A stretch of DNA of 64,000 nucleotides, from the NCBI GenBank assembly GCA_965215995.1, contig OZ244128.1, positions 4,526,001-4,590,000 on the forward strand, in the 5' to 3' direction. Below are positions 9,385 through 16,738 of this stretch, piece by piece. The notes under the pieces were generated by a model. The model did not search any database. It was given only the letters and a program-made list of their open reading frames with translations, and was not told the origin of the DNA. Origin of the DNA: SZUA-309 sp965215995. Its GTDB lineage: Bacteria; Pseudomonadota; Gammaproteobacteria; Pseudomonadales; Azotimanducaceae. The translations under genes were made by a program, and so were the position numbers. How positions within the stretch are numbered: the first letter of the stretch is position 1; every line of letters starts with the position of its first letter.

Positions 9385-9513
9385 CTATTCTGTTGAAAAA
9401 CTGTTTACCGGCGCGACGAGGCACGATTATCGGAGATCTTCGCGCATGAGAGTTACATCAAACTCAACTGCACCAACGAAATACGAAACGACCAAGCTCT
9501 CGTGCGCGTTGCG
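9385..9513. mobile_element. Short repeat element, copy B (right-truncated)
   Basis: Copy B keeps the full left end (CTATTCTGTTGAAAAACT) and the core, and stops at GCGTTGCG as copy A does, with no right terminal repeat. It differs from copy C by only a few bases. It abuts the remnant of an amidohydrolase gene whose signal-peptide-like region begins at the repeat boundary, so the insertion or a rearrangement at it probably destroyed that gene's upstream part. Confidence 0.75.
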
Positions 9514-9794
9514 TTGTTACTTGCTGCCTTTTTCTAGGTTGCGCTGACTCTGGGCGCAACAACGAGGCGGAAATGGTTGTTCTAGATGGACAGGTTCTGA
9601 CCATGGATGAAGCGAACCCTTCGGCCCAGGCATTTGCAGTACAGGGCGGGAAGTTCTCCGCCGTTGGCAATCAAGTAGATATCACTGCATGGGTCGGCCC
9701 GAATACCAGGGTGGTTGATGCCAAAGGATTGACCATTTTTCCACTGTCTACAACGAATAGCCGACTAAAGCGGATGGCGTTAGCATCACCATAG
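9504..9794 (+). pseudogene. Truncated amidohydrolase (N-terminal fragment)
   Basis: From the ATG at 9573 the frame reads MVVLDGQVLTMDEANP and then AFAVQGGKFSAVG, followed by WVGPNTRVVDAKGLTIFP. This is the typical beginning of YtcJ-type metal-dependent amidohydrolases, in which the next residues should be the GFIDxHxH zinc motif. Here the sequence changes to unrelated residues at about 9745 and stops at 9794. The same frame upstream contains FLGCADSG, a possible lipoprotein cleavage site. All catalytic residues are missing, so this is a remnant. Confidence 0.6.
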
Positions 9795-9919
9795 TCGTTG
9801 TTGTTCGAGCAAATAAAAAAAGAACAGTAGACTCCAGCCGAGGAGATGATGAATGTAGCGCGAAGTGGTTCAGCCTTCCGACTTTGGCAGAACGTTCACC
9901 CCCAGAGTCGAGAGGGGTA

Positions 9920-10561
9920 ATGACGAATATCAGATTCACCCTGCCCCTGCAGATGCTATGGCGGTTCGTATGGAACCGCATCTCGCTAGAAGAGTTTGAA
10001 GCCTGGTTGTACCGCGATGGCGATACCGAGGCGCTGCTGGGCTATGAAACCTATTTCAAGCTGATTGACCTGAATTATCGTGATCGCGAAGCAGTGCGGG
10101 ACGCGCGCGCGACCATGCTACAGCACTTGATGGAACACCATCCTGGGTCGTGGTTTGAGCACGCCGGTTTGTCGGCACAGCTCAATGCGGCTCCGCGGCC
10201 GTTGGATTTCTCCTACGAGCCCGACCCCCTGCCGAAGTTGGAGCTTGGTTTTTTCCTGATGCGCCACGTGCCTTCAGTACGGGAAGCCTATTTTACGTAC
10301 GTCAACGATCTATATGACGGTGATCCATGGAACGCCAATGTTTATGGGGTGATCGCAAACGCCCTTGCTGACCCCTTACGCGACGCCATTAGTACGGACG
10401 ACGAGGCGCTTATCAAGTCACTCGCGGCTACGATCGACTGGCTCTTCGAGCATGGGGATGAAGCCATCCAAAACGAGGTTGGGCTCGTGTTTGTCGTAGA
10501 GTGGAGTAAGGCCGGGCATCATGGAGATGTTCTGGGTCCGGCTGTGCGGGCGGCGCGTTGA
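9920..10561 (+). CDS. Hypothetical protein, immunity-protein-like (DUF7674-type?)
   Basis: This 213-residue acidic soluble protein starts at ATG 9920 after GAGAGGGG; the frame extends to 9884 without support. The first 70 residues (ISLEEFEAWLYRD, TEALLGYETYFKLIDLNYRDREAV) resemble the small domain common among bacterial immunity-type proteins. The C-terminal half (residues 115-205) looks like a second helical module of a kind often paired with it. No toxin partner is adjacent. The assignment is by pattern only. It sits between repeat copies B and C. Confidence 0.5.
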   Translation: MTNIRFTLPLQMLWRFVWNRISLEEFEAWLYRDGDTEALLGYETYFKLIDLNYRDREAVRDARATMLQHLMEHHPGSWFEHAGLSAQLNAAPRPLDFSYEPDPLPKLELGFFLMRHVPSVREAYFTYVNDLYDGDPWNANVYGVIANALADPLRDAISTDDEALIKSLAATIDWLFEHGDEAIQNEVGLVFVVEWSKAGHHGDVLGPAVRAAR

Positions 10562-11116
10562 GGTGTATCTGTGCAAATTGATGTCGCGTCCGTCCGCTCA
10601 TGGCCGCTCAGAGCCCGATGGGTAGCAATTACGAATGACTGCTGTTGAGAAGGCCGCCATTCAAGCCGGATAGCCGTTGATCAAGCCGGATTGTCGACCG
10701 GCTCTTCGCGATCTATTCTGTTGAAAAACTATTTACCGGCGCGACGAGGCACGATTATCGGAGATCTTCGCGCATGAGAGTTACATCAAACTCAACTGCA
10801 CCAACGAAACACGAAACGACCAAGCTCTCGTGCGCGTTGCGATTTTGGCCCCAGAGTTTTTCAACAGAATAGACCCACTGCAGACATTCGCGGGTGTATT
10901 CGTATACTCCTGACAGGCGGATGGGCACGCTCGTCAAGGTCGCGAACGTGCCCGCAGCCGAGCTAGTCGGAGGCTGAGCTTCTGCAACAGATCCAGGCCG
11001 TGTCAATACTCAAAAACGCTAAGTTGGCCTGATCCATTTACATACTCATGATGACGGCGCAGCGCTGCCGATCGGAGAATACTGGCGCATGCGGAAGCGC
11101 TAGTCCGAATTGCTCG
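10562..11116. other. Gene-free stretch holding repeat copy C
   Basis: These 555 bases carry no convincing gene. They hold a short imperfect direct repeat (TCAAGCCGGAT twice, around 10660-10695) and the complete copy C element. Downstream of that, about 240 bases show no promoter, RNA or terminator that I can support. Confidence 0.5.
10712..10873. mobile_element. MITE-like element, copy C, complete with 19-bp terminal inverted repeats
   Basis: This 162-bp element is bounded by perfect 19-bp inverted repeats: tctattctgttgaaaaact at 10712-10730 and its exact reverse complement at 10855-10873. The core is shared with copies A and B. No transposase is encoded, and the longest internal frames are short. 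No target-site duplication is obvious at the flanks. It is best described as a non-autonomous miniature inverted-repeat element, probably derived from the ends of a DDE-type insertion sequence; the parent family is not identified. Confidence 0.8.
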
Positions 11117-12211
11117 ATGACAATACGGAAAACGATACGGAATCTGTACCGAAAGCTGGCCAATGGGATTGGATGCTTGGTTGCTTATGGGCGTGGTGCC
11201 AGGCGCGACGGTGGACGGGGCGTATTAACTCAGGCTCGGGACATCTGGAGCTTGAACCGCGAGCTGGGCTTTCGCGCCGAGCACTACTACCGATGGAAAC
11301 TGTACCGACCGGAACGGCTCGAACGCGCTGGTGAATGGGTGCCTCAATGGCGCGCGGAGAAGGCGTTCGATTGCTCCGATCCGAAAGGAATGGCCCTGCT
11401 TAAAGACAAAGTTGCCTTTGCGCGTCTCTGCAGGGAATCCGGACTGTCCCACATAGACATCCTGGCCGTGTTCGATGGCGGCGCGGCCGAGTTCGCAGAA
11501 AGCACGACATCCGCCAACTTGTTGGGAACTCCATTGTTCGCGAAACCTCGAGGAGGTGGTAACGGCAAAGGCGTGCGCCGCTGGTTCTGGAAAGATGGCG
11601 CGCACATTGATGAAGATGGGTCACCGTGCTCTGAGTCCGAAGTTGTCGAAGCCCTCTGCGGGCTGTCGTTGTCAACGCCATACGTACTCCAGCGTTGCTT
11701 GGCGAACCATCCTACGCTCGAAGAAATTGCCAAAGGAGCACTTGCCTCAATACGCGTGGTCACCTTATTGAGTGGAGACAGTAACTGTCCGCGAGTTGCA
11801 CTACCGCTCCTACTCATGCCCGGGGAAAATGCGCTGGTCTCAAACTACCGCTACCACGGGCTGATCGCTGGAATCGATCCGGAAACCGGGACACTGGGTG
11901 GAGCGATGGCTAATGACGCGCGTATCGACGCACCTCCAATCAAACATCACCCTCGGACAGGCGCTCCCATACTCGGGACTCGATTACCGTTTTGGAACGA
12001 GGTGCTGGAGTTGGCAGTCTCCGCGCATAAGAGGTTTCCAGGTGTAGTCGTAGTTGGGTGGGATCTAGCAATTACCGAGCATGGTCCGGTGCTGATCGAG
12101 GGTAACGGGCGCCCCAGTATGGAGCTTCCGCAAAATGCGCATGATCAGCCGCTAACGCCAATCTGGCCCGAAGCCAGGCACAGACATGTGTCGGTGGTGC
12201 AGCATCGCTGA
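11117..12211 (+). CDS. ATP-grasp protein (sugar-transfer-associated type)
   Basis: This protein of about 364 residues contains an ATP-grasp fold. The lid and nucleotide-binding lysine region is LFAKPRGGGNGKGVRRW; the later segments IRVVTLL, then VVGWDLAITEHGPVLIEGNGRP, carry the metal-binding E and N residues typical of the fold. The closest pattern is the ATP-grasp domain found near sugar-transfer and cell-surface glycan genes, which ligates a carboxylate to an amine or hydroxyl. Start ATG 11117 is preferred over 11048 because the family-like MTIRKTIRNLYRKL begins there. The substrate is unknown. Confidence 0.72.
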   Translation: MTIRKTIRNLYRKLANGIGCLVAYGRGARRDGGRGVLTQARDIWSLNRELGFRAEHYYRWKLYRPERLERAGEWVPQWRAEKAFDCSDPKGMALLKDKVAFARLCRESGLSHIDILAVFDGGAAEFAESTTSANLLGTPLFAKPRGGGNGKGVRRWFWKDGAHIDEDGSPCSESEVVEALCGLSLSTPYVLQRCLANHPTLEEIAKGALASIRVVTLLSGDSNCPRVALPLLLMPGENALVSNYRYHGLIAGIDPETGTLGGAMANDARIDAPPIKHHPRTGAPILGTRLPFWNEVLELAVSAHKRFPGVVVVGWDLAITEHGPVLIEGNGRPSMELPQNAHDQPLTPIWPEARHRHVSVVQHR

Positions 12212-12484
12212 TTCAGACGCATGCTGGTGGCGGCTGACGCTGCTATTGCGACAGCTATGGCGCAGATCTGTCGTGCTGCGGGCTCTTGGGTGAGCTTCGC
12301 CGGAATCATGAATGTCGTTTACTACGATGCGGCGACCGCTCGATCGTACAACATGAACGCATCGTATAACTCGGTGCTAGGAGGGACTGAAACAGGAACG
12401 ATCCCAACTAACGATCTATACGAAGGGATTACGAACGACAAGCGCACCGCTGCTTCCGGGAGAACGGTGCTTGCTGGTGCATAG
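12212..12484 (+). pseudogene. Gamma-glutamyltransferase-like N-terminal remnant
   Basis: Starting right after the ATP-grasp stop codon, the frame encodes ADAAIATAMAQICRAAGSW followed by GIMNVVYYDAAT, then YNMNASYN and ASGRTVL. These match in order the N-terminal part of gamma-glutamyltransferase-type Ntn hydrolases (AVDAAIA, then GG/M..YDA.T, then GRTVLVPG). The frame ends after about 87 residues. The rest of the large subunit and the catalytic threonine subunit are absent, so this is a decayed fragment. The family assignment is by motif order and not certain. Confidence 0.5.
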
Positions 12485-12723
12485 CACAAACGCGAGTTCC
12501 GTTTCCGACCCTGAGCTATGATTCTTGGGTTTTAAGTGATCTACCAAATCGCATCCACACAATCTGCTGTCGATCGTGAGGTTGAACAGAGCAAAATCTC
12601 GCACATTGCTTTCCATCTGAAGCCGGATTCGAATACCCCAGCGGACGGTGACGGGTGGCAAGGAATCTGGCACTTCGCGACCCCTTGCTGACAAGCATCC
12701 ATTCTCGCCATTCTGGGAGATCG

Positions 12724-13794
12724 TCAGGACTCAAGGCTGCGAGCGAATCCGTAGAGCGACCTCAACGTTTCGAAAAACACGTCGGGTATGGCGTCGGGGA
12801 AGGCTTGATCACCAGCGTGAGGCGTGCCATTAACCGTACGCGTGACGGTTGGAACTCCAGCGGCCAGGAGCTTTCGTGAAAATACCAGACCTTCATCGCG
12901 CAGCGGATCCAACTCGTTAACGGAGATCACGTGGGGTGGTAGTCCTTCGAGATCCTGGCTGCATGCATGGTAAGGCCAGGCCAGTGGGTTAGTAGCGTTG
13001 TCACCATTGGGGTCGTAGACCTTAGCCAGCACGCCCATCATGCGACAGCCAATCATGTATTCATCGTTTTCCCGTAGCGACGGCAACTCTCTAGGCGGGT
13101 TCGCGTACAAACCAGAAATGTAAGGGCACATTGCATAAACGCCATCAATCGCATCTAGCCAACCCTCCTGCTTGGCTTTCAAAGTCGTCGCGATGCAGAG
13201 ATTGCCGCCCCCGGATTCACCGGAGATCACGATTGACGAAATCCCCAGCGCCATCTTGTTGGCTTGCGCCCACTTAGCTGCGCTGGCGCAGTCGTTCAAA
13301 CCAGCAGGGAACGGATGATCACCCAGCACGCCGCCGCCGTTCCTGAATTCGACGCCAATCACCATCACACCCATGCTGGCCAGGGATTTACGCCAGCGGA
13401 TAAAACCTGGATCATCTGCCGTCATCAGAACCATGCCGCCACCGTGTGTATGCACCACGCAAGGTAGGGCACCAGACCGCTGCGCGGGTTGGTCGATGTA
13501 CAACTTGATGGGATTTCCGTCAGCGCCGGTGATGGTTTCGGTGGTGCTCTGCACTTCGACGAAAGACGGCATCGCCGCCATCATCTGTGGATGCGCAGCC
13601 ATGTTGACCGCTTCGAAGCTCCGACAGAACTCCAGACATTCCGTGTAGCTCGATTCCGCCGAGACAGGACTCTCAACAGTCTGCAAAGCGCCAGCCTCGG
13701 TCAGCGCGTTGACGATTCTCGGGTCGATGCGCTCATCTTGCTCGAGCGTCATGTCAGGATTACCAAGGCGGCCAGGTAGTCTGAAATCAGTCAT
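12724..13794 (-). CDS. Alpha/beta hydrolase, HSL-type esterase
   Basis: This 356-residue cytoplasmic hydrolase belongs to the hormone-sensitive-lipase group of alpha/beta hydrolases. It has the oxyanion-hole motif HTHGGGMVL (HGGG type), the nucleophile elbow GESGGG, an acid in NELDPLRDEG and the catalytic histidine in GTPHAGD. It would hydrolyse short-chain esters or lactones. Start ATG at 13794 is chosen because GGAGA lies 8 bases upstream; an earlier ATG at 13815 is also possible. It is isolated from other genes by non-coding DNA on both sides. Confidence 0.83.
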   Translation of the reverse strand: MTDFRLPGRLGNPDMTLEQDERIDPRIVNALTEAGALQTVESPVSAESSYTECLEFCRSFEAVNMAAHPQMMAAMPSFVEVQSTTETITGADGNPIKLYIDQPAQRSGALPCVVHTHGGGMVLMTADDPGFIRWRKSLASMGVMVIGVEFRNGGGVLGDHPFPAGLNDCASAAKWAQANKMALGISSIVISGESGGGNLCIATTLKAKQEGWLDAIDGVYAMCPYISGLYANPPRELPSLRENDEYMIGCRMMGVLAKVYDPNGDNATNPLAWPYHACSQDLEGLPPHVISVNELDPLRDEGLVFSRKLLAAGVPTVTRTVNGTPHAGDQAFPDAIPDVFFETLRSLYGFARSLES

Positions 13795-14129
13795 GCTGAT
13801 CGTTCTCCAAATCATCTCTCACCTGAGGCAGGTGTATGCAGAAAAATATCGAGGATGGCTGCCGTCGTTAGGACAGAAACTACAGGAATTAATTTTGCCC
13901 GAGTCCGAAAACCACGTCTAACAGTGAGGATAGGCTTATACTCCAACGGTCAGCAGTTGACCATTCGTGGCCGTACTCGGCGGTACGATTGTGTAAAACG
14001 AGCGGCTGCTTTAGAACCGAGTTAAATGTGGTTTCGAGAATCCAGCAAATAAAGGAAAGAGCGCCCTCAGATGTTTTTTTGCGAGGAATTCATGCAGCTG
14101 AACATCTGACTGCTCCCGATCTGAAGCGG
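13795..14129. other. Gene-free stretch
   Basis: About 335 bases lie between the convergent end of the glycosyltransferase and the start of the esterase. I see no convincing frame, repeat, RNA or terminator in it. Confidence 0.5.
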
Positions 14130-14888
14130 TCACCGACCTTCTTCGCGGTTCTGCGTGCTCCGTGTTTCGTAGTAGTAGGTATCCATGTCTTTGGTGTTCG
14201 AACCATCCATCATGGATTTCACACGACTGCTCTCGAACAGCGCTAATCTTATCGCGTACCAATCTCCAAACTGATCAAACTTCCTGCACGACGTAACCAC
14301 ATGGTTTGACCTCAGCATTCGGTATTCGCCACCAGTGCTTTCTGCATACGTGCGAAGTCGGCTCGAAAAGTCGATGTCTTCGCCCAGCGGGCGACCTTCA
14401 TCGAACCCGCCAATTGCTTCAAAGGCTGAGCGTCTGAACCAGTAGAGCGCCATGGAGCCGCCGGCCCTCTTCGCCATCAGCTTCGAAATGCCGTACGAAA
14501 TCAGTATCGGGATTGTCTTACGTTCAGGCCGGAAATCAGCACCTCCGGCAACAACCGCCGGATTAGAAATCAAGTCCATGATCTCGCTCAGCGTGCCTAT
14601 GGTTAGGTAGCTGTCAGCATCAATGGTAGCGACCACTGGACTGTTGCTGGCACGTACCCCTGCATTCCGGATGCGCGCAATGTTCTTTTCGTCTTCTCGG
14701 ACCGTCTTCGCACCAAAATCAGCGGCTATTTCCTCAGTGCGGTCGTTGCAGCGATTGAGAACCACCACTGTCTCAACTTCAACGTTGCAGTGATCGCGGC
14801 TCTCTGAGATCGCGGCCAGGCACTTCGGCAGGTAGTTTTCCTCGTTGTGTGCTGGGATCACGACCGAGATTTGTGGAGTTGAATCCAA
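14130..14888 (-). CDS. Family 2 glycosyltransferase
   Basis: This 252-residue GT-A fold enzyme begins directly with the GT2 signature (ISVVIPAHNEENYLPKCL). It continues with VVVLNRCNDRTEEIA, the DxD-like TIDADSYL at about residue 95 and the GGFDEGRPLGEDIDFSSRL acceptor motif at about 180. It transfers a sugar from a nucleotide-sugar donor, probably to a surface glycan. The only reasonable start is TTG at 14888, immediately before the domain. No membrane segment is present. It stands alone, with no other polysaccharide genes except the ATP-grasp gene 2 kb away. Confidence 0.82.
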   Translation of the reverse strand: MDSTPQISVVIPAHNEENYLPKCLAAISESRDHCNVEVETVVVLNRCNDRTEEIAADFGAKTVREDEKNIARIRNAGVRASNSPVVATIDADSYLTIGTLSEIMDLISNPAVVAGGADFRPERKTIPILISYGISKLMAKRAGGSMALYWFRRSAFEAIGGFDEGRPLGEDIDFSSRLRTYAESTGGEYRMLRSNHVVTSCRKFDQFGDWYAIRLALFESSRVKSMMDGSNTKDMDTYYYETRSTQNREEGR

Positions 14889-15033
14889 CGGCCAAGGCCC
14901 ACATTCCGGTTTCCAGACAGGATGCCAGATCTACCGTCGCGGAACACCGGGCAAAAACCTCGAGTCTTCCGATCCCTTGCAGACATTCATCCCGGAGCGC
15001 ATTCTCACTTGAGAAGGTGCAGACTGGAATCCC

Positions 15034-15618
15034 ATGAAACTCTATTCAGACCAATCAGGGAGAGCGCCGAGCCCTAGACGAGTACGCATTTTCATCGCTG
15101 AGAAAGATATAGACATCGATGTCATCACGATGGAACTGCACAAAGACAATCGAACAGACGAGTTCAGGAAGCGAAACCCAATGGGAAGACTACCGGTCCT
15201 CGAACTCGACGATGGCACTTGCATCTCAGAGTCGATGGCGATTTGTCGATATCTAGAAGAGATCTCCCCGGAACCGCGACTATTTGGCTCGACGCCGCTG
15301 GAGAAGGCGACCATCGAGATGTGGAATCGGCGTGCGGAACTCGGATTTCATCTTCCCATCGAATATGCAGGTGGATTTCTCGGAGAGGAGGTTGCTGAAG
15401 GAGCGCGAAAGCGCGTTGCCAGCATGCTGAAAGTGTTCGATGCCGAACTAGCGGCTCGTGAATTCATTGCAGGATCGTCCTTGTCGGTCGCCGACATCAC
15501 CACGAAGGTTGCAATTGATTTCGGTGTTCGTTTCCACGGCATCGTGGTACCCGATGATGTTGACAACTTCCGGCGTTGGAGCGATGAAATGGACGCTCGA
15601 CCAAGCATGGCGGCCTAG
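15034..15618 (+). CDS. Glutathione S-transferase
   Basis: This 194-residue protein has an N-terminal thioredoxin-like GST domain (MKLYSDQSGRAPSPRRVRIF, then NPMGRLPVLELDDGT and the SESMAICRYLEE glutathione-binding motif). A helical C-terminal domain includes SLSVADITT with the conserved capping Asp. It probably conjugates glutathione to electrophiles; the serine-rich S-x-x-x-P-S pattern suggests a serine rather than tyrosine activating residue. It is followed 26 bp later by the PHP phosphatase, so the two may share a transcript. Confidence 0.88.
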   Translation: MKLYSDQSGRAPSPRRVRIFIAEKDIDIDVITMELHKDNRTDEFRKRNPMGRLPVLELDDGTCISESMAICRYLEEISPEPRLFGSTPLEKATIEMWNRRAELGFHLPIEYAGGFLGEEVAEGARKRVASMLKVFDAELAAREFIAGSSLSVADITTKVAIDFGVRFHGIVVPDDVDNFRRWSDEMDARPSMAA

Positions 15619-15644
15619 ACTTCGAGTGGTATCGAGGCATTTTG

Positions 15645-16502
15645 ATGTCCAATACTAAACTGGTATCGGTGCACGGTGGTCACAGCGGTAGTTTCTGCAG
15701 CCATGCACTGGACTCGTTGGAAGACGTTGTTCAGCGATACATTGAACTGGGGTTCGAGTGGGTGTGCTTGACCGAACACATGCCAGCGGAACTCGAGCGC
15801 TTGATTGCGCCAGAGGAGGCGGCAGAAGGGTATGGCATCATCGAGCTGCAGAAGCGTTTCGATGAGTACTTCATGGAAGGACGCCGACTGAAGGCGCTCT
15901 ACCAAGATCAGATCGAGCTGTTGGTTGGCTTCGAGACGGATGCGTACACTGGCTATGAAAGCGCAGTAGCCAACCTGATTTCACGCCACCAACCCGACGT
16001 GGTTGTTGGTTCCGTTCACCATGTTCACGATATTTTGTTCGATGCCGAGTTGGACGATTATGAGCAAGCCGCGAAGGCGTCGGGAAGCATTGAAGCGCTT
16101 TATTGCGACTACTTCGACAAGCAACTGGAGCTGATCGAACGCTTCCAGCCCGCAGTTGTGGGGCATTTCGATCTCATCCGTATTCACGATCCGGAGTACA
16201 GGCAGCGATTGGAAGTCGCTGAGGTTCGCGATCGGGCTTTGCGCAACCTCGATCGAATAAGGGATCTTGGGCTGATACTCGATCTGAATGTGAGAGCGCT
16301 GAGCAAAGGTGCGGCCGAGCCGTACATCTCAGCTTCGTTGCTGGACTACGCTATTGCCGAAGGGATTCCGATATCACCTGGCGACGATTCACACGGAGTC
16401 GATAGCGTGGGTGCCAACTTGATAGAGGGGGTAAGAATGTTCTCAGCCCGTGGCGGGAGCACAGACTGGTCGAAACCCCAACCCGGGCGACATTTAAACT
16501 AG
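15645..16502 (+). CDS. PHP-domain phosphoesterase (histidinol-phosphatase-like)
   Basis: This 285-residue PHP-family metallohydrolase has the early HGGHSGSFCSHA motif (metal-binding His residues), the TEHMP motif, the GFETDAY segment, VGSVHHVHD in the middle, GHFDLI, and the late SPGDDSHG motif with the last metal ligands. This arrangement is that of HisK-type histidinol-phosphatases, which remove phosphate from L-histidinol phosphate. With no histidine genes nearby it may act on another phosphomonoester. ATG 15645 is preferred to the TTG just before it. Confidence 0.8.
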   Translation: MSNTKLVSVHGGHSGSFCSHALDSLEDVVQRYIELGFEWVCLTEHMPAELERLIAPEEAAEGYGIIELQKRFDEYFMEGRRLKALYQDQIELLVGFETDAYTGYESAVANLISRHQPDVVVGSVHHVHDILFDAELDDYEQAAKASGSIEALYCDYFDKQLELIERFQPAVVGHFDLIRIHDPEYRQRLEVAEVRDRALRNLDRIRDLGLILDLNVRALSKGAAEPYISASLLDYAIAEGIPISPGDDSHGVDSVGANLIEGVRMFSARGGSTDWSKPQPGRHLN

Positions 16503-16738
16503 CCATGAACCGCTGCCTGCGATCCGTAGCAACTGACTGCCAATAGCCTGCTTTAGGCCGGAGTTTGTCTTGTTGCGATTGCGATCTTGGGTGTAATTCG
16601 CCACTTAGTTGGCCTTTTCCCCACACTGTTCGACGCTCCATATTTAAGCTATTGATATTCCTAAGCAAAATTTGTGGCACAGATATTGCGCGCACATCTC
16701 CTGCAACGTTGAGGGCGTGTTACGTGATGAGAACTCAG

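Noticed and set aside
10655..10700. A short direct repeat around TCAAGCCGGAT
   Set aside because: Only two imperfect units; no array or known element is implied.
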